From: Synechococcus sp. CS-1329
GTDB lineage: Bacteria > Cyanobacteriota > Cyanobacteriia > PCC-6307 > Cyanobiaceae
Direction: 5' to 3'
Length of the DNA stretch: 64,000 nt
Assembly (NCBI RefSeq): GCF_025128055.1
Contig: NZ_JAHLYS010000048.1
Location: 62,001-126,000 of the forward strand
Below the pieces are notes generated by a model that worked only from the letters and a program-made list of their open reading frames with translations, was not told the DNA's origin and searched no databases. A program made the position numbers and the translations under genes. Positions 37,049 through 46,330 of the stretch are shown here, piece by piece; positions within the stretch are counted from its first letter, which is position 1; every line of letters starts with the position of its first letter.

Positions 37049-38032
37049 TCAACCGTCGCCGGACAATTCCTCCAGACGTCTGTAGAGCGCCACTTCGGAG
37101 TCGTTGAGCTGCTCAGGCAGAACGATGCGCAACTCCACCAACTGATCGCCCCGCCGCTCCCCCTGGCTGAGGCCCAGGCCCCGCAGCCGCAGCAGACGGC
37201 CACTGGAGGAGCAGGGGGGCACCGTGAGCTGCACCCGGCCCTCGAGGGTGGGCACCACCACCTTGCAGCCCAGGGCCGCTTCGGCCGGCGAGAGCTCCAG
37301 GTCGTAGAGCACCCGCAGGCCATCGATGCGCAGGCCATCGGGGCGGCGCACCCGCAGCTGCAGGAAATGGTCGGCCCCACCTGGAGCCACACCGGCCAGG
37401 CGCAGCCGCCAGCCATCCCCCGCCAGGGGGGGGGTCCAGAGCTCCACCGCCAGGCCTCCGGGCAGCTCCAGCTCCAGCCGCGTGCCGTCAAGGGCCTGTT
37501 CCGGGCTGAGCTCCACCAGCGTCTCCAGGTCGCTGGCGGCCTGCACCGGCGGCGGCGGCGGCGGGGCATGGGTCACCTCGACCCCGGGCCCCTGCCGGAA
37601 CTGAGCCGCTGGCGGGCGCTGGGCAGACTCGGATCGCCGGCTGGACTCAGGCGGGTCGTACGCAGGATCGGGCTCTGGCGACCGGCGGTCGTCGGGGCGG
37701 GCCTGACGGCCGAACAGGGCGTCGAGGTAGTCGTCGAACTCGGGGAAGCCCGTGGCGAAGGGGTCAGCGCGCTCACCCCGCAGCGAGCCGGGATCGAGCC
37801 CCGATTCCCAGGCCTGGCGGCGGCGGGGGTCCGAGAGCACGGCGTAGGCCTCGTTGACCCGCTTGAAGCGCTCCTCGGCCACCGGATCGTTGCCGTTGAG
37901 ATCCGGATGCCAACGGCGCGCCTGGGCGCGGAAGCCGCGCTTGAGCTCGGCGGCATCGGCCCCCGGGCTCAGCCCAAGGACCGCCCAGTGGTCATCACCG
38001 ACCGTGGCGGTGGGGGTGGGGGTGCGGCTCAC
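37049..38032 (-). CDS. DnaJ-like co-chaperone (CbpA type, no zinc finger)
   Basis: J-domain protein of 327 residues. The J domain is at residues 13-78 and carries WHPDLNGND (HPD motif). A Gly/Pro-rich and acidic linker follows, and the C-terminal half has the two beta-barrel client-binding domains of DnaJ (ELELPGGLAVELWTPPL and VVVPTLEGRVQLTVPP; LRLRGLGLSQGERRGDQLVE). The zinc-finger region of classical DnaJ is missing, so CbpA-like is the better label. It starts with GTG at 38032, five bases after the dnaK stop, and probably serves as that DnaK's dedicated partner. Confidence 0.9.
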   Translation of the reverse strand: MSRTPTPTATVGDDHWAVLGLSPGADAAELKRGFRAQARRWHPDLNGNDPVAEERFKRVNEAYAVLSDPRRRQAWESGLDPGSLRGERADPFATGFPEFDDYLDALFGRQARPDDRRSPEPDPAYDPPESSRRSESAQRPPAAQFRQGPGVEVTHAPPPPPPVQAASDLETLVELSPEQALDGTRLELELPGGLAVELWTPPLAGDGWRLRLAGVAPGGADHFLQLRVRRPDGLRIDGLRVLYDLELSPAEAALGCKVVVPTLEGRVQLTVPPCSSSGRLLRLRGLGLSQGERRGDQLVELRIVLPEQLNDSEVALYRRLEELSGDG

Positions 38033-38037
38033 CGCCC

Positions 38038-40230
38038 TCAGTCCTCAGCCCAGGGATCATCGGCCCTGGGGCTGGGTCGCCGGCGCCCTTCAGCGGGCCA
38101 GTCGCCAGCACTGCGGCGCGAGGGCGCCGGGGCGGCGGCCGGTTCATAGCGATCGGAGCGATCGGGGGGAGGCGGCTCGCGGCGGGGTGGCTCGGGCCTG
38201 GAGCGCTCCAGACGTGGATTTTCGTAGGAGGAATAGCCCTCCTCCTGGTAGCCGCCGTAGCGGGTCGGGGGCGCCCAGGGGTCACCTCCCCAGCGCTCGG
38301 AAGACCCGGGGCGAGAGCGATCCCATTCGTCCCAGTCGTCGTCATCCGAGAAGAGGTCGTCCTTGATCGAGCCCAGGGTGTTCTTGAGGCCCTGCAGGGG
38401 GCCAGCGTCCGTCTTGCGCTCGCTGATCAGGCGGCGGTTGAGGCCATAGAGGGCTTCCTGCAGCTGACTGACAGCCAGGTCGAGTTCCGCCGGGTCGGCA
38501 TCGTTGAGCTGCACCTGCACCTCGCCCAGGGCCATCTCCACGGAGCGCTGCTGCCTCTCCGCCCCGTAGGGACCGAGCTCGAGGGCGGCATCACGCAGAC
38601 GGCGCTCCGCCTGGGCCACCAGGGTCTGGGCCCGGTTGAGCCGATCCACCACCACACGCTTGCGCCGGTCTTCGGCGGACTTGAGCTGGGCCTCCTCCAG
38701 CAGAGCCTGAATCTCGGCTTCACTGAGGTTGGAGCCCCCCTGAATGCTGACGCTCTGCTGGCGGCCGGTGGTGCGGTCGGTGGCCGACACCTGCAGCAGG
38801 CCGTTGGCATCGATGTCGAGCGACACCTGCACCTGGGGCACACCCCTGGGGGCGGGCGGAATGCCCGAGAGCCGGAAACGCCCCAGGGATTTGTTGTCCG
38901 CCGCCATCTGGCGCTCCCCCTGGAGCACATGGATCTCGACCGCCGACTGGTTGGCCTCGGAGGTGCTGAACACATCCGAGCGGCGCACGGGAATGGGGGT
39001 GTTGCGGGGAATCAGCACTTTCATCACCCCGCCGATCGTCTCCAGCCCCAGCGAGAGGGGTGTGACGTCGTTGAGCATCAGATCGCGCAGGTCACCGGTG
39101 AGGATGCCGGCCTGCACCGCCGCACCAATGGCCACCACCTCATCGGGGTTGACCGACTGGCAGGGTTCGCGCGGAATCAGGGTGCGCACCATCTCCTGCA
39201 CCATCGGCATGCGGGTGCTGCCGCCCACCAGCACCACGTCATCAATGTCGTCGGCGCTGAAACCGGAATCACGCAGGGCCCGCTGGACCGGGCGCATCAG
39301 GCGATCGAGCAGATCGGGGCAGAGGGATTCAAAGGTGCGCCGCTCCAGGCTGGTCTCGATGTGCAGGGGACCTTCGGGGCCGGTGGCGATGAACGGCAGC
39401 GAGATCGGCGTGGTGGTGACGCCGGAGAGTTCCTGCTTGGCCTTCTCGGCCGCCTCACTGAGCCGCTGCAGCGCCTGACGATCGCGGCGCAGATCGATCT
39501 GGTGCCGGCTCTCGAAAGCCGCAGCCAGCCAGTCAACGACGCGCAGGTCCCAGTCGTTGCCACCCAGCTGGGTGTCGCCGCTGGTGGCCTTCACATCGAA
39601 GACACCATTGGCAATGCGCAGCACCGACACATCAAAGGTGCCACCGCCCAGGTCGAACACCAGCACCCGCTTGACCGCGCTGCGGTCGAAGCCGTAGGCC
39701 AGGGCCGCGGCGGTGGGTTCATTCAGGATCCGCTCCACCGTGAGCCCCGCCAGGCGGCCGGCATCGCGGGTGGCCTGACGCTGGGCATCGTTGAAATAGG
39801 CGGGCACGGTGATCACCGCCGCTTCCACCGGTTCACCCAGGTAGGTGGCGGCATCGTCCACGAGTTTGCGCAGAATGCTGGCCAGCAGCTCCTCCGGCGC
39901 GTATTCCCGCTCGGTGATGGGGCAGAGGATGCGAACATTGCCCTGGTCGTTGGCCCGCACCGTGTAGGGCACCGCCAGGCTGCCGTCGTCGAGTTCATCC
40001 CAGCCGCGGCCGGCGAAACGCTTGAGATTGGCGAAGGTGTTGCGGGGATTGAGCACCAGCTGGCGGCGGGCAAGCTGACCCACCAGCAGCTCCTGATCAC
40101 GGCTGAAGCCCACCACCGAGGGCGTGGTGCGGCCCCCTTCGGCACTGGCGATCACCTGGGGCCGACCCCCCTCCAGCACTGCCACCACCGAGTTGGTGGT
40201 GCCCAGGTCAATGCCAACGATCCGGCCCAT
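38038..40230 (-). CDS. dnaK: Hsp70 chaperone DnaK with long charged C-terminal tail
   Basis: ATP-dependent Hsp70 of 730 residues, about 90 longer than a standard DnaK. The nucleotide-binding domain has VGIDLGTTNSVVAVLEGG, FDLGGGTFDVSVLRI and VVLVGGSTRMPMVQEMV. The substrate domain follows. The last 120 residues are rich in Arg, Pro, Asp and Glu (for example SDDDDWDEWDRSRPGSS) and likely disordered; the usual EEVD-like end is absent. Cyanobacteria carry several DnaK paralogues, and the tail plus the adjoining J-protein gene resembles the DnaK3 arrangement, which is membrane-associated in other species. The paralogue number is an inference. It diverges from pstC with a 185-base gap containing two hairpins. 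Confidence 0.92.
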   Translation of the reverse strand: MGRIVGIDLGTTNSVVAVLEGGRPQVIASAEGGRTTPSVVGFSRDQELLVGQLARRQLVLNPRNTFANLKRFAGRGWDELDDGSLAVPYTVRANDQGNVRILCPITEREYAPEELLASILRKLVDDAATYLGEPVEAAVITVPAYFNDAQRQATRDAGRLAGLTVERILNEPTAAALAYGFDRSAVKRVLVFDLGGGTFDVSVLRIANGVFDVKATSGDTQLGGNDWDLRVVDWLAAAFESRHQIDLRRDRQALQRLSEAAEKAKQELSGVTTTPISLPFIATGPEGPLHIETSLERRTFESLCPDLLDRLMRPVQRALRDSGFSADDIDDVVLVGGSTRMPMVQEMVRTLIPREPCQSVNPDEVVAIGAAVQAGILTGDLRDLMLNDVTPLSLGLETIGGVMKVLIPRNTPIPVRRSDVFSTSEANQSAVEIHVLQGERQMAADNKSLGRFRLSGIPPAPRGVPQVQVSLDIDANGLLQVSATDRTTGRQQSVSIQGGSNLSEAEIQALLEEAQLKSAEDRRKRVVVDRLNRAQTLVAQAERRLRDAALELGPYGAERQQRSVEMALGEVQVQLNDADPAELDLAVSQLQEALYGLNRRLISERKTDAGPLQGLKNTLGSIKDDLFSDDDDWDEWDRSRPGSSERWGGDPWAPPTRYGGYQEEGYSSYENPRLERSRPEPPRREPPPPDRSDRYEPAAAPAPSRRSAGDWPAEGRRRPSPRADDPWAED

Positions 40231-40260
40231 GCATCCCCAAAGCGAAGCCCCAAACTACTG

Positions 40261-40309
40261 GCTTCCTGACCGGAAGCCTGCGGTGTGGCTGCGCCTCCCG
40301 CGGCCACAC
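40261..40309. other. Two neighbouring hairpins between dnaK and pstC
   Basis: Hairpin one is GCTTCC (40261-40266) pairing with GGAAGC (40272-40277) around a five-base loop. Hairpin two is GTGTGGC (40283-40289) pairing with GCCACAC (40303-40309), with an inner GCG/CGC pairing across a five-base loop. They lie in the 185-base divergent gap and, read on the minus strand, would be in the dnaK leader. No clear Pho box is visible in the gap. Confidence 0.55.
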
Positions 40310-40415
40310 CCCCACAGGTGTTAAGGCGTTCTTAGTGGTCGCGGCCCTGGATCGCAACCTAGGTTCTGGTGATGGGTCGTCCCACAGGACCACTCGATGT
40401 CTCTTCACTCGTTCC

Positions 40416-41378
40416 ATGGTGATCCGATCTGAATCGGACCAGGATCAGTTCACTCTGCGCCGCCGCCCCTGGGCCGAGCGCAGCATCGATCGCGGCTTCA
40501 AGCGGCTGACGATCGTGCTGGCCTCGCTGGTGGCCGTGGTGCTGCTCGGCATCTTCCTGACGGTTTTCAGCGGGGCCCGCGAGGCGATGGCCACCTTTGG
40601 CCTCTCCTTCCTGGTCACCTCCGGCTGGGATCCGGTCAACAGCCAGTACGGGGCCTTCACGGCGATCTACGGCACGTTGGTGTCGTCGCTGCTGGCCCTG
40701 TTCATCGCCGTGCCGCTGGGGGTGGGCACCGCCATCTTCATCACCGAAAATCTGATCCCGCGCAGCTGGCGCGAGGTGATCGGCGTGATGGTGGAGCTAC
40801 TGGCGGCGATCCCCTCGGTGGTGCTGGGGCTGTGGGCCATCTTCGTGATGGAGCCGTTGATCAGACCCTTCCTCAATCTCCTGCACCAGAGCCTGGGCTG
40901 GTTTCCCCTGTTCTCAACCACCCCCAAGGGACCCGGCATGGCGCCGGCGGTGCTGATCCTTGTGGTGATGATCCTGCCGATCATCACCGCCATTTCCAGG
41001 GATGCGCTCAATCAGGTGCCCCAGGAGCTGCGCCAAGGTGCCTACGGCGTCGGCAGCACGCGCTGGATCGCCATCTTCAATGTGATTCTGCCGGCGGCTC
41101 TCTCTTCGATCATCGGTGGAGTGATGCTGGCCCTGGGCCGTGCCATGGGCGAAACCATGGCCGTGACCATGATCATCGGCAACTCGATGAACTTCAGCTG
41201 GTCACTGCTGGCTCCAGGCAACACCATCTCCGCCATGCTCGCCAACCAGTTCGGTGAGGCCGATGGCATTCAGGTGTCAGCACTTCTGTATGCAGCTTTG
41301 ATTCTGATGCTGCTCACTTTCGCCGTGAACATCATGGCGCAATGGATCGTCCGTAAGTTCAGCCTGAGCTACAACTGA
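40416..41378 (+). CDS. pstC: Phosphate ABC transporter permease PstC
   Basis: First permease of the high-affinity phosphate importer. The 320-residue protein has about six hydrophobic helices and the ABC contact loop (RDALNQVPQELRQGAYGVGS, EAA motif) near residue 200. GRAMGETMAVTMIIGNSMNF is a family block. The ATG at 40416 (MVIRSESDQDQ) is preferred to an in-frame GTG at 40335. It is the first gene of a plus-strand pstC-pstA-pstB set; no pstS or phoU is in the window. Confidence 0.95.
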   Translation: MVIRSESDQDQFTLRRRPWAERSIDRGFKRLTIVLASLVAVVLLGIFLTVFSGAREAMATFGLSFLVTSGWDPVNSQYGAFTAIYGTLVSSLLALFIAVPLGVGTAIFITENLIPRSWREVIGVMVELLAAIPSVVLGLWAIFVMEPLIRPFLNLLHQSLGWFPLFSTTPKGPGMAPAVLILVVMILPIITAISRDALNQVPQELRQGAYGVGSTRWIAIFNVILPAALSSIIGGVMLALGRAMGETMAVTMIIGNSMNFSWSLLAPGNTISAMLANQFGEADGIQVSALLYAALILMLLTFAVNIMAQWIVRKFSLSYN

Positions 41379-41388
41379 GCAGCCCGCC

Positions 41389-42282
41389 ATGACCCTTGCC
41401 ACACCAGTCCGTACCGCCGGATCACTCCTGTTCAATCCAGGGCTGAAGCGGAACCGCACCGACAAACTCTTCACCTCGATCGCCGCACTGTTCAGTCTGA
41501 TCGCGGTGCTGCCTCTGTTTCTGGTGCTGATCTATGTGCTGATCCAGGGGGGTCAGCTGATCAGCGTCAGCCTGTTCACCCAGCTTCCCCCGGCACCGGG
41601 GCTGGAGGGTGGCGGCATCGCCAACGCCATCATCGGCACCTTCGTGGTCACCCTGGTGGCCTCCCTGATCGCCATTCCCGTGGGAGTGGGAGGAGGGGTC
41701 TACCTGGCGGAATACGCCAGCAGCGGCTGGTTCGCCCAGTTCATCCGCGTCGGCAACGACATTCTCGCCGGAGTGCCCTCGATCATCTGCGGGGTGTTCG
41801 TGTACAGCGCCGTTGTCGCCACCCGCCTGTTCTTCGGTCAGTCCTATTCCGCCCTGGCTGGTGGCATCGCCCTGGCGGTCCTGATGCTGCCCACGGTGAT
41901 CAAAACCACCGATGAAGCCCTGAAGCTGGTGCCCCAGGAGTTGAGCTGGGGAGCCATCGGCGTCGGGGCTTCGAAGTTCGTGACGATCACACGCATCACC
42001 CTGCCCAGCGCCTTCACCCCGATCGCCACCGGGGTGGTGCTGGCCATCGCCCGCGCCGCCGGAGAAACGGCACCCCTGATCTTCACGGCCCTGTTCTCAC
42101 CCTTCTGGCCCGAGGGGCTGTTCAACCCGATTGCGTCGATGTCGGTGTTGATCTTCAACTTCGCGATCATGCCTTACGAAGCCCAGAACTCCCTGGCCTG
42201 GGCCGCTTCGTTTGTGCTCGTGATCCTGATCCTCGGCGCCAATCTCCTGGCCCGCTGGATTCGCCGGTTCGCCTCCAGCTAG
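41389..42282 (+). CDS. pstA: Phosphate ABC transporter permease PstA
   Basis: Second permease of the phosphate importer, 297 residues with about six helices. The EAA-type loop is in [20 protein letters not shown] near residue 180, and [20 protein letters not shown] is typical of PstA. The ATG at 41389 lies ten bases after pstC and the stop 43 bases before pstB, so all three are one transcription unit. Confidence 0.95.
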   Translation: MTLATPVRTAGSLLFNPGLKRNRTDKLFTSIAALFSLIAVLPLFLVLIYVLIQGGQLISVSLFTQLPPAPGLEGGGIANAIIGTFVVTLVASLIAIPVGVGGGVYLAEYASSGWFAQFIRVGNDILAGVPSIICGVFVYSAVVATRLFFGQSYSALAGGIALAVLMLPTVIKTTDEALKLVPQELSWGAIGVGASKFVTITRITLPSAFTPIATGVVLAIARAAGETAPLIFTALFSPFWPEGLFNPIASMSVLIFNFAIMPYEAQNSLAWAASFVLVILILGANLLARWIRRFASS

Positions 42283-42325
42283 CTCCCTGCGCTCGGACAT
42301 CATTCCCACCACCCTGCACCCAGCC

Positions 42326-43144
42326 ATGACCAGCACCCTGAATCAGCCCAGCACCAGCGCCACCCTGCCCAGCTGCCTCAGCCTGGAGAACGTCACCATC
42401 AGCTACGGCAGCTTTGAGGCCGTGCGGGATGTCTACATGGACATCCCCCGCAACCGGGTGACCGCCTTCATCGGCCCTTCGGGCTGTGGCAAATCAACGG
42501 TTCTGCGCGCCCTCAACCGCATGAATGATCTGATCGAGGGCTGTAGCCTGCGCGGTCGCGTGGTGTTCGATGGTCAGGACATGTATGCCCGTGAGGTGGA
42601 TCCAGTGGAGGTGCGTCGCCGCATCGGCATGGTGTTTCAGAAGCCCAATCCCTTTCCCAAGAGCATCTACGAAAACATCGCCTTCGGGGCGCGCATCAAT
42701 GGCTACAAGGGTGATATGGACGAACTGGTGGAGCGTTCCCTGCGCAAGGCCGCCATCTGGGATGAAACCAAGGACAAGCTCAAAGAGAGTGGCAACGCCC
42801 TCTCCGGCGGCCAGCAGCAGCGGCTCTGCATCGCCCGCGCCATTGCCGTGGAGCCGGAAGTGATCCTGATGGACGAGCCCTGCTCGGCACTGGATCCGAT
42901 CTCCACCCTCAAGATCGAGGAGATGATGCATGAGCTCAAGAAAAGCTTCACCATCGTGATCGTCACCCACAACATGCAGCAGGCGGTGCGGGTGTCGGAC
43001 TACACAGCCTTCTTCAATGCCGAAGCTGTCGATGGCGGCAGCGGCAAGGTGGGCTACCTGGTGGAATTCAACGACACCGAGCGCATCTTCAACGCCCCGG
43101 TGCAGCAGGCCACCCAGGATTACGTCACCGGCCGCTTCGGCTGA
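42326..43144 (+). CDS. pstB: Phosphate ABC transporter ATP-binding protein PstB
   Basis: ATPase that powers PstCA. The 272-residue protein has Walker [10 protein letters not shown], the signature [16 protein letters not shown], Walker [14 protein letters not shown], and the H-loop [17 protein letters not shown]. The ATG at 42326 is standard. A strong rho-independent-type hairpin (43232-43258) follows the gene. Pst genes in cyanobacteria are usually induced by phosphate shortage through SphS-SphR, but I see no convincing Pho box upstream. Confidence 0.97.
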   Translation: MTSTLNQPSTSATLPSCLSLENVTISYGSFEAVRDVYMDIPRNRVTAFIGPSGCGKSTVLRALNRMNDLIEGCSLRGRVVFDGQDMYAREVDPVEVRRRIGMVFQKPNPFPKSIYENIAFGARINGYKGDMDELVERSLRKAAIWDETKDKLKESGNALSGGQQQRLCIARAIAVEPEVILMDEPCSALDPISTLKIEEMMHELKKSFTIVIVTHNMQQAVRVSDYTAFFNAEAVDGGSGKVGYLVEFNDTERIFNAPVQQATQDYVTGRFG

Positions 43145-43231
43145 AGCTCCCACTGGCCCCTGTCAAGCAGCCCGTCCAACAGCTGGACAGGCTGAAACGA
43201 AGGGCTTGCTCAGGGGCCGATGAAGGCATAA

Positions 43232-43258
43232 AAAAGCCGGCTGCAGGAGCCGGCTTTT
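43232..43258. terminator. Bidirectional terminator between pstB and tRNA-Ser
   Basis: A perfect 10-base stem (AAAAGCCGGC pairing with GCCGGCTTTT) around a seven-base loop, flanked by A and T runs, so it can end transcription of both pstB (plus) and the tRNA (minus). Confidence 0.9.
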
Positions 43259-43268
43259 GTGTTGAAAG

Positions 43269-43355
43269 CGGAGAGGGAGGGATTCGAACCCTCGATAGAG
43301 TTGCCCCTATACAGCATTTCCAGTGCTGCGCCTTCGACCACTCGGCCACCTCTCC
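43269..43355 (-). tRNA. tRNA-Ser, anticodon GGA
   Basis: An 87-base tRNA on the minus strand. The acceptor stem pairs GGAGAGG at the 5' end with CCTCTCC at the 3' end; the discriminator base is G. The anticodon loop reads CTGGAAA, giving anticodon GGA for UCC/UCU serine codons. A long variable arm, as expected for tRNA-Ser, lies before the T arm GGGTTCGAATCCC. CCA is not encoded. It sits 61 bases from the divergent ferredoxin gene. Confidence 0.96.
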
Positions 43356-43416
43356 AGCGGCTGTTATGGGGCAGATGTCAATGTAGCAGTCAGCCCAGAG
43401 GGTCCAATTCCATCCG

Positions 43417-43785
43417 ATGACACGACGCTTCCCGATCACGGTGCACTGGCGGCAGGAACAACGGCTGATCCGATTGGAGGTCCCTGAAGGGGAGTACATC
43501 CTGCGCAGTTTTGAAGCCCAGGGTCAGCCGCTGCCCTTCAGCTGCCGCAACGGCTGCTGCACCACCTGTGCCGTACGCGTGATCTCCGGCGAGATCGATC
43601 AGCAGGAGGCCCTGGGGCTCTCCCAGGACCTGCGCCGGCAGGGCTACGGCCTGCTCTGCGTGGCCAGAGCCACCGGCCCCCTCGAGGTGGAGACCCAGGA
43701 CGAGGACGAGGTTTACGAGCTGCAGTTCGGCCGCTATTTCGGCCGGGGCCGGGTGACGCCGGGCCTGCCCCTGGAGGAGGAGTGA
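43417..43785 (+). CDS. [2Fe-2S] plant-type ferredoxin
   Basis: Soluble electron carrier of 122 residues. The cluster loop is FSCRNGCCTTCAVRV, giving the C-x4-C-x2-C pattern with one extra adjacent cysteine, and the fourth ligand is in YGLLCVARA about 30 residues later. The sequence differs from the main photosynthetic PetF and has a longer C-terminus (RYFGRGRVTPGLPLEEE), so it is probably one of the minor cyanobacterial ferredoxins. Its stop overlaps the following ATG as TGATG. Confidence 0.92.
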   Translation: MTRRFPITVHWRQEQRLIRLEVPEGEYILRSFEAQGQPLPFSCRNGCCTTCAVRVISGEIDQQEALGLSQDLRRQGYGLLCVARATGPLEVETQDEDEVYELQFGRYFGRGRVTPGLPLEEE

Positions 43786-44693
43786 TGGAAGCCTCGCCAA
43801 CGGACACTCGCCAGCCAGCGCCCAGCCTCTCCGCCCAGGCCCTGCTCGATTCAGCCCTGGGGTTTCCCGAGCTTGAACGGTTGGCGGCTGTGGCCCGGGA
43901 GGCCGCCAGTGCCGGCGCCCGGGTGCTGGCCCACCACTTCGGCAAGCTGGAGTCGATCCGCGAGAAGGGCCGGGCCGGCGATCTGGTCACCGAGGCCGAT
44001 CTGGCGGCGGAGCAGGCGGTGCTGGCCATCCTTGAAGCCCGCACGCCGGAGCTGGGGGTGCTGGCCGAGGAAAGCGGGCGCAGCCGCACAGGCTCGGATC
44101 TGGAGTGGTGCGTCGATCCCCTCGATGGCACCACCAACTACGCCCATGGCTATCCCTTCTTCGCCACCTCGATCGGTCTCACCTGGAAAGGGGCTCCGCT
44201 GCTGGGGGCCATCAGCGTGCCGGCCCTGGACGAGCTCTACTGGGCGGCCCCCGGCCTGGGGGCCTGGTGCAACCAGCGGCCGCTGCAGGTGAGCGGCTGC
44301 CACGACCTCGCCGCCTCGCTGCTGGTCACGGGCTTCGCCTACGACCGCCAGAGCCAGCCGGACACCAACTACGCCGAGTTCTGCTGGTTCACCCACCGCA
44401 CCCATGGCGTACGCCGCGGCGGGGCAGCGGCGGTGGATCTGGCCTTCGTGGCCGCCGGCCGGCTCGATGGCTACTGGGAACGGGGCCTCTCCCCCTGGGA
44501 CCTGGCCGCAGGGGTGGTGCTGGTGGAGCAGGCCGGTGGGGTGGTCAGCCGTTACGACGGCGGTGCCGCCAGCCTCGCCGAAGGCCGGCTGATCGCCTGC
44601 ACGCCCGCCCTGCAGGCGGCCCTGATCGAAGGTCTGGGCCAGTGCCAGCCCCTGCCCGGAGAGCTGTTCGGGGCTCCGGAGCTGGGCCCCTGA
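43785..44693 (+). CDS. Inositol monophosphatase family protein
   Basis: Metal- and lithium-sensitive phosphatase fold, 302 residues. The metal-binding motifs are present: LAEESGRSR (Glu ligand), WCVDPLDGTTNYAHGYPFFA (DPLDGT), and a late SPWDLAAGVVLVEQAGG. Members act on inositol phosphate, PAP, histidinol phosphate or fructose bisphosphate. Placement directly upstream of hisZ makes a histidinol-phosphatase role worth testing, but the sequence does not decide it. The ATG at 43785 overlaps the ferredoxin stop. Confidence 0.91.
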   Translation: MEASPTDTRQPAPSLSAQALLDSALGFPELERLAAVAREAASAGARVLAHHFGKLESIREKGRAGDLVTEADLAAEQAVLAILEARTPELGVLAEESGRSRTGSDLEWCVDPLDGTTNYAHGYPFFATSIGLTWKGAPLLGAISVPALDELYWAAPGLGAWCNQRPLQVSGCHDLAASLLVTGFAYDRQSQPDTNYAEFCWFTHRTHGVRRGGAAAVDLAFVAAGRLDGYWERGLSPWDLAAGVVLVEQAGGVVSRYDGGAASLAEGRLIACTPALQAALIEGLGQCQPLPGELFGAPELGP

Positions 44694-44745
44694 GCGATCG
44701 CTCCATAGGATCCAGCGTCTCCCGTCCCCCAGCCCCTCCGCCCCC

Positions 44746-45921
44746 ATGGCCCTGCAACCCGCCGCCGGCGCCAGGGATCTCCACCCCCGCCAGGTGGACC
44801 GCAACCGCCAGCTCTGCCAGCGCCTGGCCGCGGTGTACCGCCAGTGGGGCTACCAGGAGGTGGCACCGCCGATGGTGGAGCGACTCGACACCCTCGAGGC
44901 CGGCGGTGGCATTGCCGAGCGCGAGGTGATGCGCCTCACGGCTGAGGAACCGCTGGGGCTGCGGCCCGAGCTGACCGCCTCGATCGCCCGGGCCGCCTGC
45001 ACCCGACTGGCTGATCGTCCCCGGCCATTGCGTCTGTGGGCCGAGGGCAGCACCTTTCGCAGCTTCACCGGCGACGGCGGCGGTCAGCGCCTGAGTGAGC
45101 GCCTCCAGAGCGGCGTGGAGCTGCTGGGGGTGCGTTCCGCGGCGGCGGATGCCGAGCTGATGGCCCTGCTGCTGGCCTGCAGCGAAACCCTTGGCCTGCA
45201 GGCCAGCCACCAGCCGCGGCTGCTGGTGGGCCACCACGGCGTGCTCTCCGCCCTGCTCGACGAGCTGCCCGCCGACCAGCGCTCCAGCGCCCGTCAGGCC
45301 CTCTCAGGCTTCGATCCCCTGGCGATCGCGCGCCTGCCCCTGGCCCAGGCCCAGATCGAGCGGCTGCAGGAGCTGATGCGCCTGCGCGGCGCACCGGCGA
45401 TGGTGCTGAGCCAGCTGCGCCGCCATCTGGGGGAGAGCCCTTTGATTGATGAGCTGGCCGCTGCCCTGGAGATCGTTGAGCCCACGGCCGCTCGGCTGGG
45501 GATCGGCCTGCAGCTGGATCCCAGCTTCCAACCCCATTTCGACCTCTACGACGGAATCGTGCTCAAGCTGGTCTGTCTTGGGGCCGAGGCGCCGGTGGAG
45601 ATCGCCAGCGGCGGCCGCTACGACGCCCTGGTGGGCCGCTTCGGGGCAGCCGCCAGCGAAGCGGCCGGTGTGGGCTTCGGCTTCTCGATCGAGGACATCC
45701 GCGACCTGCTGCTCAGACCCGGTGCCCGCGATCCGGCCGGCCGGCCAGTGCTGGTGGCCTACGGCCAGGGTTCCAACCTGGCCGCCGCCCTGGAGGCCCT
45801 CGCCGGTCTGCACGGGCAGGGCCAGAGCGCCGAGCTGCTCCCCGAGGCCTGCCCCAGCCGGGAGGAGGCCGAAGCCACCGCCCAGCGCCGGGGTTGCTCA
45901 GCCCTGGAGTGGCTCCCCTGA
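44746..45921 (+). CDS. hisZ: ATP phosphoribosyltransferase regulatory subunit
   Basis: Histidyl-tRNA synthetase-like protein that pairs with the short form of HisG to start and feedback-regulate histidine synthesis. The 391-residue protein has the class II synthetase core (GARDLHPRQVDRNRQLCQRL; WGYQEVAPPMVERLDTLEAG; LRPELTASIARAA) and GGRYDALVGRFG near residue 287, but lacks the tRNA anticodon domain. HisG is not in the window. The ATG at 44746 is standard; a perfect GCGATCGC (HIP1) site sits in the 52-base gap upstream. Confidence 0.93.
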   Translation: MALQPAAGARDLHPRQVDRNRQLCQRLAAVYRQWGYQEVAPPMVERLDTLEAGGGIAEREVMRLTAEEPLGLRPELTASIARAACTRLADRPRPLRLWAEGSTFRSFTGDGGGQRLSERLQSGVELLGVRSAAADAELMALLLACSETLGLQASHQPRLLVGHHGVLSALLDELPADQRSSARQALSGFDPLAIARLPLAQAQIERLQELMRLRGAPAMVLSQLRRHLGESPLIDELAAALEIVEPTAARLGIGLQLDPSFQPHFDLYDGIVLKLVCLGAEAPVEIASGGRYDALVGRFGAAASEAAGVGFGFSIEDIRDLLLRPGARDPAGRPVLVAYGQGSNLAAALEALAGLHGQGQSAELLPEACPSREEAEATAQRRGCSALEWLP

Positions 45922-45996
45922 GCCCAGGACAGCTCCAGGAGCCGCCGCCGCCAGCGGCAGCATTTCTAAGATCAAGTCCCGCAGCACATTTCAGTC

Positions 45997-46221
45997 ATGG
46001 CCCACAGCATCGTCACCGACATCTGTGAGGGCGTGGCCGATTGCGTCGATGCCTGCCCGGTGGCCTGCATCCACCCCGGCCAGGGAGCCAACAGCAAGGG
46101 CACATCCTTCTATTGGATCAATTTCGACACCTGCATCGACTGCGGCATCTGCCTGCAGGTCTGCCCGGTGAGCGGCGCGATTCTGCCGGAGGAGCGCGCC
46201 GATCTGCAGCGGTCGGATTAA
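45997..46221 (+). CDS. Small bacterial-type iron-sulfur ferredoxin
   Basis: A 74-residue low-potential electron carrier with two cluster motifs. The first is ICEGVADCVDACPVACIHPG with a long spacing between its first two cysteines, as in seven-iron ferredoxins. The second is CIDCGICLQVCPVSGA, a classic C-x2-C-x2-C-x3-CP. It could carry two [4Fe-4S] or one [3Fe-4S] plus one [4Fe-4S] cluster. The ATG at 45997 is 75 bases after hisZ; htpG follows after 145 bases. Confidence 0.93.
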   Translation: MAHSIVTDICEGVADCVDACPVACIHPGQGANSKGTSFYWINFDTCIDCGICLQVCPVSGAILPEERADLQRSD

Positions 46222-46330
46222 CCGGCCACCGGCCGCTCCGCCATCAGACGGTCCCACGAGGCACTCCCGCCGGAGCCCAGGTTCGGAGACCCCTCCTTGC
46301 AGTGGCTTGAGCCCGGTGGAGGGACGAGCC

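Noticed and set aside
40231-40415. Pho box before pstC
   Set aside because: Only one TTAAGG-like half is visible; tandem repeats spaced by three bases are absent.
43201-43268. Small RNA between pstB and tRNA-Ser
   Set aside because: The visible hairpin is fully explained as a bidirectional terminator.
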